The notes beneath the pieces are model-generated. The model was not told the DNA's origin. It saw only the letters and a list, made by a program, of their open reading frames with translations, and made no database searches. Positions 36,923 to 48,059 of a stretch of DNA of 64,000 nt are shown here, in pieces. The position numbers were made by a program, and so were the translations under genes. Location: the NCBI RefSeq assembly GCF_030272615.1, contig NC_081408.1:618384476-618448475 (forward strand). Reading direction: 5' to 3'. Each line of letters opens with the position of its first letter. The first letter of the stretch is position 1. The DNA comes from Cryptomeria japonica. Its lineage: Eukaryota > Streptophyta > Pinopsida > Cupressales > Cupressaceae.

Positions 36923-38640
36923 TAGGTCTTTAAAGGTGCCTTATTTTTTTATCATGCATTTCATTTCAAACAATGATCATTAAACCTTAATGTTCAAGTT
37001 TGTTACGTGTATATTAAGGATGTGTTCAAAATGCAGGTCTATTGATGAACATTTTTTTTTGGCAACACGGTTTTTGCATGCACATAGCGAGTACACTCGA
37101 TATAATTGGAAGGGACGTATTTTTGCAACATGACTTATTATCATGCATTTGATGAGCTTTACAATTTTTGTTATTAGAGAACACTATTTGATAATTTTTT
37201 ATGATATAATTATCACATAACCTTTATGCTCATGAAGGTATTTTTTGATGATATACAACAGTATCACATTACGATTTTTGCGTCAACATAGTGGGTTCTG
37301 TTGATATAATTCGAAGGGATGTATTTTTATGGTATATGATCCCACCTTTTCATTTATTATCATGCATTTCAGTTGAAGTGATTATCATAAATCTGTTATG
37401 TTCATCCATGCATTTTATGTGTAAACTAACAATTCTTAAAAATACAGGTTCATGCTAGATCATTCGTTGTTGACGAGACCCTCTCTTGGTGATGGTACAT
37501 ATTCCTTTGTGCATTAATGAGATTAAATTGTGGGTCTTGTTGTATTTATTATCATGAAGATGATTCAAATGCATGTGGCCAGGACACATCTACAGTGGAT
37601 CAAATTGTCATGACAGATGATCTATTGAATCAAACATTTGACATTGATAGTCAGGTAAATAGGTTAATGTTGGGCCTTCAACATCAACACCTACTAGTCA
37701 AAGTGGTCATCGAACTTTCACTCAAGTAACCTTGTCTATTTTTATTCATTAATGGTTTATAAAAATAAAGTCAGTTAGATTTTGGCAATTGAATAACATT
37801 GTTTCATTTTCAGATGCTGACATCAGATGCACCTAATATTCTCTCCACAATGGAGCATGGTGTTCTCTAGCATTAGCATCTTTGATGCTTTTGATAGTAG
37901 TATGAGTCAGATTAATAAATTTCTAATTTGATGCTTCCCACAGGGCTTTGCAACTTCAGATTGTGAGTGTGCCCTTGTTACAAATGAATTGTACTTTAAT
38001 CGACATAGATGGTCTATGATGGCTTTTTTGTAAGACTATATGGTTTTATTACATATATTGTACTTTAATCGACATATAACAATATCCAAGTGGTGGTTGG
38101 CATGAGCTTGAATATGGTAAGTTGTATGCATCTTGAAGTTGAATATCATATGTTGTATACATCTTGAAGTTGACCTTTGATTAGGCTTTGTTAGCATTTG
38201 ATGAATCATAAATGTCATTTTATTATTAATATTGTGAGTGTGAGGTGTAGGAATAAATATCAATTACTTTGAAAGTCATGGATGGTTGTCCTCATATGAT
38301 AACCACTAGATGGTTGTGCCTTATGAAGAAAAGTTGAACAGATAATAACTAATTGAGAACATCAATTTGAATCCATAATCTAGAGGATACTAATAACAGA
38401 TCTTTGTATATTTATTTTTTCTAATAATGAAACAGGTACAACTGTATTGAGATAAAATGAAGCTTTTCTCTCATATGAAGATGTCACATTGGCAAATTGG
38501 TCTTTATTATAATACACAAGACATAAGTAAAATCAAAATACTCTCAGGGTACAGTTTTGGACTTGAACCATATTGCATAAATCTCAAGGCTTCAACTTGA
38601 TTATCATTAAAGGTTTCTGATTGTTTACAAAATATCCCTT
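36923..38640 (+). other. Region after the transposase; possible small 3' exons
   Basis: No long gene. Short stretches bounded by splice-like sites occur: 37448-37494 (FMLDHSLLTRPSLGD), 37560-37651 (DDSNACGQDTSTVDQIVMT) and about 37814-37870 (MLTSDAPNILSTMEHGVL then stop). They could be terminal exons of the transposase transcript or of a second small protein. ATTATCATGCATTTCA-like text recurs near 36950, 37140 and 37360. The remainder is AT-rich and featureless. Confidence 0.35.
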
Positions 38641-38659
38641 CATATCCCTTCATGGATGT

Positions 38660-40518
38660 CACATGCGTAGGGTATGACCCCGAGCGTTGGATCGAGTGGG
38701 GGGGGGAAAAGCAGGAGCATGCGTAGGGTAATTATGCCTAACTGGGCATGTCGGAGCTGACGGTTCCTCATCGCGACGAGCTGAACGAGAAATCGACCAG
38801 GTGACAACATTCCATTGAGTGAGACTGATGATTTTTTCACCAACCAAAAAATTGCTGCCCTAATAAAATCATAGGGTAACTTGAAATACTGAGATAGGCT
38901 TTTGTAGGGACCCCTCTCATGGCCCCGTAGGTTCAAACAAATCATTCGCAGGTGCCATAGATTCTGAGTTAGGGCCTGTCAAAGTTTGATAATTTTGAGC
39001 ACTTAGGGCGCTCAAGGGACGACGTCGGTAGGGTATGACCCCGAGCGTTCGATCGAGTGCTGGGGCAAAATAGGAGCATGCGTAGGGTAATTATGCCTAA
39101 ATGGACATGTTGGAGCCAACGGTTTGTCATCATGATGAGCTGAACGAGAAATCGACTAGGCAACAACATTCCATTGAGTGAGACTGACGATTTTTTCGCC
39201 AACCGAAAAATTGCTGCCTTAATAAAACCGTAGGGTAACTTGAAATACCGAGATAGGCTTTTGTAGGGACCCCACTCGTGGCCCTATAGGTTCAAATGGA
39301 TCATTCGTAGGTGCCACAGATTTCGAGTTAGGGCTCGTCAAAGTTTGACAATTTTGAGCACTTAGGGCGCTCAAGGGACGACGCTGGTAGGGTATGATCC
39401 CGAGCGTTCGATCGAGTGGGGGGGAAAAATAGGAGCATGCGTAGGGTAATTATGCCTAACTAGACATGTCGGAGCCGACGGTTCATCATCGCGACGAGCT
39501 GAATGAGAAATCGACCAAGCGACAACATTCCATTGAGTGAGACTGATGATTTTTTTGCCAACCGAAAAATTGCTGCCCTAATAAAACCATAGGGAAACTT
39601 GAAATACTGAGATAGGATTTTGTAGGGACCCCTCTTGTGGCCTCGTAGGTTCAAACGGATCATTCGCAGGTGCCACAGATTCTGAGTTAAGGCCCATCAA
39701 AGTTTGACAATTTTGAGCACTTAGGGAGCTCAAGGGATGACGCCGGTAGGGTATGACCCCGAGTGTTCAATCGAGTGGGGGGCCAAAATAGGAGAATGCA
39801 TAGGGTAATTATGCCTAACTAGACATGTCGGAGCTAACGGTTCATCATCATGATGAGCTGAACGAGAAATCGACCAGGCGACAACATTCCATTGAGGGAG
39901 ACTGATGATTTTTTTGCCAACCGAAAAATTGCTGCCCTAATAAAACCATAGGGAAACTTGAAATACTGAGATAGGCTTTTGTAGGGACCCCTCTCATGGC
40001 CCCGTAGGTTCAAATGGATCATTCACAAATGCCACAGATTCCAAGTTAGGGCCTGTCAAAGTTTGACAATTTTGAGCACTTAGGGTGCTCAAGGGACGAC
40101 ACCGGTAGGGTATGACCCCAAGCGTTCGATCGAGTGGGGGGGTAAAACAGGAGCATACGTAGGGTAATTATGCCTAACTGGACATGTCGGAGCTAACAGT
40201 TCATCATCGCGATGAGCTGAACAAGAAATTGGCCACGCGACAACATTCCATTGAGTGAGACTGATGATTTTTTGCCAACCGAAAAATTGCTGCCCTAATA
40301 AAACCGTAGGGAAACTTGAAAAACCGAGATAGGCTTTTGTAGGGACCCCTCTTGTGGCCCCGTAGGTTCAAACGGATCATTCACAGGTGCCATATATTCT
40401 GAGTTAGGGCCCATCAAAGTTTGGCAATTTTGAGCACTTAGGGCGCTCAAGGGACGACACCGATAGGGTATGACCTCGAGCGTTCGATCGAGTGGGGGGG
40501 AAAAATAGGAGCATGTGT
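38660..40518. repeat. 359-bp tandem array, about five units
   Basis: GTAGGGTATGACC starts units at 38667, 39028, 39387, 39746 and 40105, and a variant starts at 40463. Periods are 361, 359, 359, 359 and 358. Units are roughly 90 percent alike by eye. Each gives a 60-100-codon minus frame (SLSQYFKFPYGFIRAAIF), but 359 is not a multiple of three and the frame does not continue between units. This looks like a satellite-type expansion inside the transposon, placed between its two genes. Confidence 0.9.
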
Positions 40519-40660
40519 AGGGTATTGTTCATTAAATGAATTGTATTGTTCATTGAATTAATTTTATTGTATTGTTGATTAAATGAATTGTATTGTTGAT
40601 TAAATAAATTGTATTGTATTGTTCATTAAATGAATTATATTGTTCATTATAAAAACAACA
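40519..40660. repeat. Short AT-rich repeat of ATTGTATTGTTCATTAAATG type
   Basis: About six diverged copies of a 20-23-bp unit directly follow the last 359-bp unit. TTGTTCATTAAATGAA and TTGTTGATTAAATGAA alternate. Confidence 0.75.
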
Positions 40661-40967
40661 CTTACGATGAAATGAAATGAATTGTATTGCTCATTAAATA
40701 GCCATTATTAACCATTGTTAATTATTGGAATGAAGATTAAAGATTTCCATGATAACACCACACATAGATGAGCAACAATTTATATGATCGAATATCAACT
40801 TCTGTATATATAAAAATGTCGAATGATTACAAATGTATGTCCATACACAAATATGGCATAAACACCAACTAAAAAAAAATGTATGTCTAAATACATGAAT
40901 GTATGTCCATATACAAAATATACATGCCAACTAGACATGTAAGCATCCCAAAACTATCTATAACATC

Positions 40968-42879
40968 CTAAGTTGCTGATGGATCATCAAAATCGATCCT
41001 CTTCGCCGCACTGCTAAGCTCTGAAGGATCCTGCACAAGAAAAACAAACCACGATTAATATTAGTTATATTATTTAATTCACATTTGAAAAGTTAACATA
41101 AAAATGAACTATTCATGTTTACCTCATCTCCACGTTTTCTCTTCAGCTTTGCAGGACTCTTGATGTATGTCTTCGGTAGAGGAGGTATGTTTTGAATATT
41201 TTCATAAACAACCTACATATGTTTAGAAACATGACATTGATACAAGTTAGCATATAATTGTCACTGATAATAACAAATTATATCTACTAATCAAAAAATA
41301 AAATAAACACACATCTACTCGAGGCATCTCTTCTTCTTCTTCAGGTATACTGGGTGTAGTCATCAAGGATGTGAAGCCAAGGATTCTCTGTATATATACA
41401 CAACAAGTATATGAAACTATCAATCTATGTCTAGACATGTATAATCACTATAAGTTATTTAAACTATTCATTCAATCATATTTGCATTCAATTACCTTTC
41501 CCTTGTCTCCAATTGCACTACCAGATCCTAGATCACACTGCACCGCACTTGTGCTGCGTGTGCCCTACAAGAGTAAAATAAGATATACATGCAAGTTACT
41601 ACATAATCTAATTAATACAAATATAAATGATGATCATGTATGTATAATAAAATACAAACGACTAGGTGCAATAATATATGTACTGTCAAGCTATCAAGGC
41701 CAAATGAAATGGCCGACAAGGTGCCCTCCTGAATCTGTCTCAACTCATCCTCGGTCATCAACTGTTAAATAGACCATGTAAATAAAAATTAGTACTTAAT
41801 ATTATCTAATTTATAAATATTTAATTAAAATATAACATGAACTGTGAAAACACAAATCTTACCAATACATCATCAATGTATGATGACAGTGCCTCCTCGC
41901 CTCTAGCATATGAGGACTCCCCAGGGTATCCTCCAGTTTGTGTAATAACCTCTGGTGCATCATGCATCTCATGCACCTCGTAATCTGCACTGTCCACAGC
42001 AGGATCAACGGGTTGTCCAACTAGACCCAAGCATACGTGCCCACACATGACACAACTATGTGGCACGCATATGTGTGGAGCCGAGGATGACGTGTTAGCA
42101 CCACCCGATGCACTGCTACCATCAAAAGTAGGGTGAGCTATTGACGCAGCCTGAGAAACCAAAATGCTACTCAAAGAGTGAATAGCCGATATGGTCCTTG
42201 AAGCCGCCTCACAAATGATATCAGGATGCTAAACTACAGGTGGGGGATCAACAGGAGGAGGGGGGACATATGGGCCCTGGACTACTTTGACCGCCCTGGG
42301 TCTATTTTGGGGCATACCTAAACCTACACCTTGGAAAGGTTGGATGTCAAAGTAGTTCACATGTTTCTGTAAAACAAACTCAGCATACAATTTTTTTATG
42401 AAATAGAAGGGGATATCAAGATTGTTGTTGGGTGGTTTGTCGAAAACCATCCACCAATGATCCCAAAATTTTTTCACAATCCCATCATTTGTGCACCATT
42501 TGATAGAAAGTTTTGTTTTTTTGGGATCTACAGGCTGACTAGTATGGGGATTGACAAACAATGAGGCAATTTCGGCTTTGGATATCTCAAGATCCTTGAT
42601 ATCCTTATATGACAAGCCATCTGCATATTTTTCCTTCATAGAATCTCACCACAAAAGGGCGGCATCATGCTCCTCAGTCATGGTTTCCATACTTTTTACG
42701 ATCGACGTGAGAGGATCAAACAATGGGTTTAGATGAGGGATCCTACGATATACTTCTGCAATCCCCCTCAATTCATTCAAATTTTGTTCAATCAAATCTT
42801 GAATTGAGGGGGGGTTTGGCAAATGAGGGTTTGGTTGTTGCAGTTGTAGTTGGTCAGTGTTTTCATTGTTATCTCCCAT
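40968..42879 (-). pseudogene. Transposon G second gene: six-exon accessory protein, unrecognised
   Basis: A consistent gene model reads downward. Exons are 42879-41863, 41761-41684, 41564-41496, 41387-41313, 41212-41123 and 41030-40968. All introns start GT and end AG, and all are phase 0. Lengths are 339, 26, 23, 25, 30 and 20 codons plus TAG. The protein starts MGDNNENTDQLQLQQPN, has KFWDHWWMVFDKPPNNNLDI, a Pro-rich stretch, a Cys/His cluster (CVPHSCVMCGHVC) and a basic end (KLKRKRGDE). Two stops break exon 1: TGA at 42646 and TAG at 42229. It converges on the transposase. Accessory DNA-binding genes exist in CACTA and Harbinger elements, so a similar role is plausible but unproven. Confidence 0.65.
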
Positions 42880-43090
42880 TTTTAACCTAATTGAATGTAA
42901 ACAATTAAATTTAGTTAACAAATTTAAACAATTAGGTATTTGATTTTAAAAAAACCTAGTTTTCATGAAAAAAAACCATATTTTCAATGAAAAATCAAAT
43001 AAACATTACAAAAAATACAAAAAATGAATGAAAATGATTCAAAACGACAAAATTCTTACCTCTAAATCAATTTTTTAGCAATTTTTTGTC

Positions 43091-43217
43091 AAAAAACCGG
43101 ATATCGGATGGAGCAGATATCGAATTTTGACAAATTCGCATGACCCGTGAGTTAAATGACTCACGGGACTATCGTTGTCTAAATATAAAAGTCTCAAAAA
43201 ATCGGATATCCGATTTC
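43091..43217. promoter_or_regulatory. GATATC-centred palindromes, right subterminal cluster 1
   Basis: ACCGGATATCGGAT and GCAGATATCGAATTTT lie at 43091-43130, and ATCGGATATCCGATTT at 43200-43216. The same core occurs at 28984-29019, 33596-33629, 33702-33740 and 43701-43753. Possible transposase-binding sites (inference). Confidence 0.5.
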
Positions 43218-43690
43218 AACACTTAAATTATTTTTAAATAACATATATAATATAATAATATATTATATAGTATAATAATATATTATATAATATATTATTA
43301 TATTATATAATACGTATTGTATTATATTATATATATTATAATATAATATAATATAATATTATATTATATTATATTATATTATATATTATATTATATATAA
43401 CATAATATAATATTATATTATATATAATATAATACAATATTATATAATACATAATATCATATAATATAATATTATATAATATTGTATATAATATAATATA
43501 ATATAATATTAAATAATATAATATTATGTTATATTATATTATAATATAATATAATATAATACAATATTATATAATATATAATATAATATTATATTATATT
43601 ATATTATATTATATATAATATTATATTATATTATATATAATATAATATGTATTATATAATACGTAACATATAATATATATTTTAAATTAA
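43218..43690. repeat. AT-only low-complexity tract
   Basis: Almost pure TATAATATAATATTATATTA permutations, with many hairpin-forming inverted repeats. No gene. Confidence 0.9.
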
Positions 43691-43700
43691 AATTACAAAT

Positions 43701-43753
43701 AAAAATTGGATATCCGATAAAATCGGATATCCAATTTTATCCAATATCCGATT
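43701..43753. promoter_or_regulatory. GATATC-centred palindromes, right subterminal cluster 2
   Basis: TTGGATATCCGATAAAATCG, GATATCCAATTTTATCC and AATATCCGATTT are packed in 53 bp, about 145 bp from the right end of G. Confidence 0.55.
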
Positions 43754-43867
43754 TGCATAGGTAATTACCAGGCCAAGGTGTGCTGACACCCAAGCCAAGC
43801 AAAAAGTCAACATGGATTTTCACGTTTTTAGGCGAGTGAGGAAGGCTATTTTTTTCACATCCCCACT

Positions 43868-43897
43868 TTTTGGCCCCCCTTTATCCTGCACTAACCC
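43868..43897 (-). repeat. Transposon G right terminal inverted repeat
   Basis: On the minus strand it reads GGGTTAGTGCAGGATAAAGG and on to GGCCAAAAAG; pairs with 28041-28070. Confidence 0.75.
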
Positions 43898-43902
43898 TTC
43901 CA

Positions 43903-43917
43903 TTTTCACCATAAATA
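43903..43917 (+). repeat. Element B 3' LTR, last 15 bp
   Basis: TTTTCACCATAAATA completes the LTR. The terminal CA of the 5' copy (CATAAACA) is TA here, a C-to-T change. GATAT follows. Confidence 0.88.
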
Positions 43918-43922
43918 GATAT

Positions 43923-44836
43923 ATCTGCCCTTAATGAATCCAGTCTGAGTGGAGCATATGAAGTTTGGAAGCACATCTTCAATTCTAAGGGATAAAATTC
44001 TGGCTAGAATCTTATAGGAAATATTTAAGAGGATAATGGGACACCAATTCTTAATTAAGGATTTATCCCCATCTTTGGGGAGCAGCTTAATGATACCATT
44101 ATTAATGTCAGTGTCAAGAGAACCTTGTTTAAGAGCTTCATCATAAACATCCAAGAGGTCATCACATATCCAGTTGATATTAGCCTTGTACAAATCTATG
44201 GGGAGTCCATCTGGGTGTAGGGCTTTGTCATCTCTAAGGGTCCTGATGGCCCTTTTAATTTCCTCCACCGAGATAGGCCTTTTAAGGGCTTGACTATCAT
44301 CTTCAACAATACATTTGGGGATCATATTCTTGCACATCTCTCTGGCATCATGGGAAGAGGGTGAGTCTTCAGAAGAAAACAACTTTTGATAGAAAAATAG
44401 GAATTACTATTTAATTTTATCCACTCTAGAAATCTCTTTACCATCAACCCATTGTTTATCCACTTTCTCTATGCAATGTTTTTGTCCAAGCATATTAAAG
44501 AAAAATTTAGTCCCTTTATCACCATGTTGTAGCTAATGTACCTTGGCTCTGGTAATAGCTCCATGCACCTTAGAGTGTTGAAGTCTCCTGAGGTTGTCCC
44601 TTTCCTGTGCCACTGAGTGAGACAGATTAAGGTTACTTGGTTCATTTTGGATCCTCTTCAGAATTGTACAGGTTATCTGAGAGGATTCTCTTCGAGTCTT
44701 TGAGATCTTTTTCTTTTTTCTTCTCAGTAGTCTTAAGAAGGCACTGCCAATTGCTAACATTTTTAGTCCACCTTCTAATGTGAGATTGTGGGTCATTATT
44801 CCACTTATTGAGTTGTCTAATAATGAATATGGTAGT
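43923..44836 (-). pseudogene. LINE ORF2 middle part: RT N-terminal region
   Basis: The minus strand at 44382-43923 reads KRPISVEEIKRAIRTLRDDK, ALHPDGLPIDLYK, NWCPIILLNISYKILARILS and STQTGFIKGRYI, the early RT blocks of plant L1 elements. At 44836-44533 it holds the linker after the endonuclease, in two frames (IFIIRQLNKWNNDPQSHIRR). Stops occur near 44400 and 44530. Confidence 0.82.
44832..44836. repeat. Target-site duplication GTAGT of element C
   Basis: GTAGT before TGTAGACATC at 44837 and again at 54263-54267. Joining the flanks restores the LINE frame. Confidence 0.88.
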
Positions 44837-46128
44837 TGTAGACATCTAAAAATGGTCAACGCTTGTGGAGTCATACTTTAACATTTGCGCATTGCCTTAT
44901 TTTAGGGTTCTTGTGTCGCATTAACATTTCTTCTATGTTGCACACTTAGTCTTTATCATTTGCGAGCATCAAGTCCTTCTTCTGCATTCCTCATTTTTTT
45001 CTCTTTTGAATTAGGTCTTGTCGATAGCAATCTTCAGTCATGATTTTGGTCGATCTTGTCAATCTCTTATCAATTTGTCAATCTTGTCATTTTGCGATCA
45101 ATTCGTCATCGATCCTTGTCCTTTTCAATCATGTCAATTTGGATCGATTAGTCATTGTTCCTCGTCAATTGGTGCCTATCAAGTTGATCTCCTTGTCAAT
45201 CTTGGTCAATTTGTCATTGATTTTTGTCAACCAATCGCAATCATTTATCAACATTGGTCCTTTGCCAATCAGAATCATGATCGAACCTACATTAATTTCT
45301 TGTTGTCTTGACCTAATTCCTTGTCCTCTTATTTCTAGAGTTTTATGATTTATTCATTTAATCCTTTTCTTCTTCTTTGTGGGTTAAATAAATCTATTTA
45401 TTTAGTCCTAGGTCTCTTTCATGAATTAATTAATGGATGAAAACCTATTAATTAATTCACCTAATTTCTATTTCATCTTTTTCCTCAATTTTCTAATTTG
45501 CTAATTTCTCCTAATTCCTAATTTCTATTTCTCCTATTTTCTTTAATTTTTCTAATATTTCCCCTAATTTCATTCCCTCATTTTCTCCTATGTTTATGCT
45601 TCCACTTGCCATAATTTGTCATAATTTGTCATGCATATTGCATAGCAACTTGTCATAATTTGTCATACTCCTTGCATAACAAATTGTCATTTGTCATAAT
45701 TTTTCCATTCTTGATTTGAATTTCCTTTCAAATCTCTTCATGCTAATCTTGTCCTCTCTCCAATTTTTCTATAAATTGGATGATTTTCTTCAATGAAAGG
45801 GGAATCAATCACATTTTCAGAATCAATCACATTTTCAAGATCAATCAACCACGCTTCTAGTATCCTTATGCTGCAATTTTTATCTTGTCATCTTGCTTGC
45901 TTTCATACTTTGCTCTTACACTTGTAGGTGAGATCCACAAAGAAGATAATTTGAAGGAGAAAGAAGGACAATGGAGGTCAATTGAAAGAGACATTGGTGA
46001 TGATTTTTCATTTATTTTGAATGTCTTATTTTCAATTCTTCTATTGATTGTAATAGGATTTTATTTCATTGCAATTTAGCTTTGTGGTTAGCTAATATTT
46101 ATTGCTTTGATGTTTTCCCAAATTCCTA
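44837..46128 (+). repeat. Element C 5' LTR
   Basis: TGTAGACATCTAAAAATGG to AAATTCCTA, 1292 bp, nearly identical to 52965-54256. It contains two AT hairpins (about 45383-45405 and 45423-45458) and a TATA-like CTATAAATTGG at about 45770. The six bases GTTACA that end the 3' copy are absent here; A-rich sequence follows instead. Confidence 0.88.
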
Positions 46129-48059
46129 AAAGAAATTAAAAAAAATACTTTAAAAAAAAAAAAAAAAATTTGTTTTCATTATGTTTTCTGCATTCTGGTT
46201 TTTCTTTGGTGCTAATTCTCTGTGCAACATTGTGGCGTTATGTGTGATGAAGACTAAAAATGCAACTACTGATGAATCTTATGCAGGACGCAGTCAAAGA
46301 CTCTCATTAAAACATCTTGTTTGCAATTTTTAAAGTAGTTGCACATTTCATTTCTTAAAGGTTAATGAACACCATGCATGCTTTGTCTGTTTTTAATTTG
46401 ATTGCATGTTTTAACCCTTAGAACTGGGCCTGCCTCCTGGTTTGTCTGGCACTTCGCACATGCATTGGTGAGAGGGAACAACCCAAAGTGGTGATGGGCT
46501 AAAGCCAAGCTCTTCCGAACCACTCTAAATAACTGTGGATGCAACGAAAGTTGTGGACAATGGGTGCTGGAATGGTATTGTGATGATTTATTTGCCAGAT
46601 CAATACCCACCTGAATGGATGCCCTTACTAGAATCTCTTGTTTTTAGATGCCAAAATGCTTCCATCTGTTGGCTCAGGTGTTGTGATACGTGCATGCCGA
46701 AGATACCTCTCATGTACTCCTCAGTTAGAGATAACATGTTCTTGGGAAGTGATGCCCCTTGAACTCGAAGCTTGGTATGCCCGAGAAGTGAGTGCACTGT
46801 AAGGGGGAGCCAGTGCTACCAAGCGTCTAGCTATCCGGCTGAGTGTTGTATTTTATGGTTAGAGGATTCAACAGATATTGCCCCTGCCAGCCATAGGATT
46901 TGTTGTGAATGTGCTTGATTGTCTTGAGTCAAAGTCAAACAAACATTTTTGTCTTCCGTGATTGTCAAAAGTTAAATCAAAAACAAACTTTCAAAAGTGC
47001 TCATAATCAACTTGGGTTTTCAAAATCAACAACCTTCAATTCAAAACAAAATCCAAACAAAAGTCCAAATTTGTCCAAGTATTCATCCAACATTTTAACA
47101 TGGCTTGTCAAAAAATTGAATGTCTTTGTTTCAAAATTCATGTCACTTTAGGCTAGGTTTTGCATAGTCCAACTTAGGTCCTAGGACATATTGTCATCTC
47201 CCTTCATTTTAGTCCTTTTCATTGCAAGCGTCCTCATTTTGCACTTAGGTTCAAAATCATTTCCCTAAGTTTGCATTTCATTGTCATATCCAAGCTATAT
47301 TTCCATTTAGGTGACATTTGTGCATTATCCTTGTCATGCTAAAATTAGGTCTTGCCTAGGTTGCATTTTGCATATTCCAAGTCATTGGTCTTCGCATATA
47401 TTTATCATTGTATTGTCATCTTGTCTTGGCTTCATCTTGCCATATCATATCCTTAGATCATTTTCATGTCATATCCTAAGTCATTGTCATAATCATTTCC
47501 TTCTTGCATTTAGTCTCAAAAATTTGGTTTGTCAAACTTAAAAAATCAAAACTTTGGATGATACCCTAAGTTGTTGTTAGGGAGTCTTGACCTTGTCTAA
47601 AAATTTGTCCTTTCAATAATATCATTTTTGTCAAACCTAGCTTAGTCTCCAAGAATATAGGTGAGACATTGTCAATTTGTCCTATTGTCATTTGGTCCTT
47701 TGTCCTTTAAGGTCTTGGCTTCATTTCAACTTCCCAAGGTTGAGTCTTTAGGTTTGCATTCCAAACAGTTTGTCCAAACCTCGAAAAACAATAAAAAAAA
47801 TAGGTTGCATTACCATTGCTTAAGATTGCATATCATTTCCAAAAATTCTTGAAATAATAACAAAAAAATAGGTTGCACTTAGTTGTATAACATTATCAAA
47901 CCATAGAAACTCAAAGGTCCAAAGCAAAGTCACATTTTCGTTGCATTTAGTTGCATCTAGTTATCATTCCAAAAATTCAAAAGGTACAAAAACATTAAGT
48001 TGCATTGTCATCCTTTTAGGTTGCATTTGTCAATCCCATTAGTTGCATTGCATAGTGAC
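46129..48059 (+). other. Element C leader
   Basis: No gene. An A-rich run (46130-46170) occupies the place where a primer binding site is expected, and none is recognisable. At 46415-46920 it aligns to the leader of B. From 46950 to 48050 it is rich in TTGTCA/TTGCAT words such as GGTTGCATT. Confidence 0.6.

Larger units (their letters stand above)
28041..43897 (+). mobile_element. Transposon G: 15.9-kb DNA transposon with a D-D-D transposase
   Basis: Inserted in the 3' LTR of B with a 5-bp TTCCA duplication. The left end GGTATGTGCAGGATCATGG and the inverted right end GGGTTAGTGCAGGATAAAGG form imperfect terminal inverted repeats of about 30 bp, both continuing to GCCAAAA. Inside are a transposase gene (plus), a convergent multi-exon gene (minus), a giant inverted-repeat block, a 359-bp tandem array and clusters of GATATC-centred palindromes. 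The transposase motif pattern resembles what I know of Sola-type D-D-D transposases, but Sola elements are described with 4-bp duplications, so the assignment is tentative. Confidence 0.75.
2324..43917 (+). mobile_element. Element B: defective Gypsy-like LTR retrotransposon, host of A, D and G
   Basis: B has 805-bp LTRs at 2324-3128 and 27251-28040 plus 43903-43917, flanked by GATAT. Subtracting nested A, D and G leaves about 11.8 kb. Order: LTR, long leader, gag remnant, retropepsin remnant, integrase C-terminal remnant, long 3' region with an antisense plant mobile domain, two polypurine tracts, LTR. No reverse transcriptase, RNase H or integrase core was found, so pol is largely deleted. 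The LTRs have identical reconstructed length and differ by few substitutions where compared, suggesting fairly recent insertion. Confidence 0.88.

Noticed and set aside
37001-38300. Helitron or MITE inside transposon G
   Set aside because: No CTRR-type end, no hairpin plus AC/TC rule, and no short element with matching inverted ends and a duplication could be placed.
38640-40022. Minus-strand frames of 60-100 codons in the 359-bp units (SLSQYFKFPYGFIRAAIF)
   Set aside because: Repeated because the DNA is repeated; the unit length is not a multiple of three and no start or stop context is kept, so they are probably not genes.
43218-43690. Possible origin or promoter in the AT-only tract
   Set aside because: Simple low-complexity sequence with no other signal; slippage explains it.
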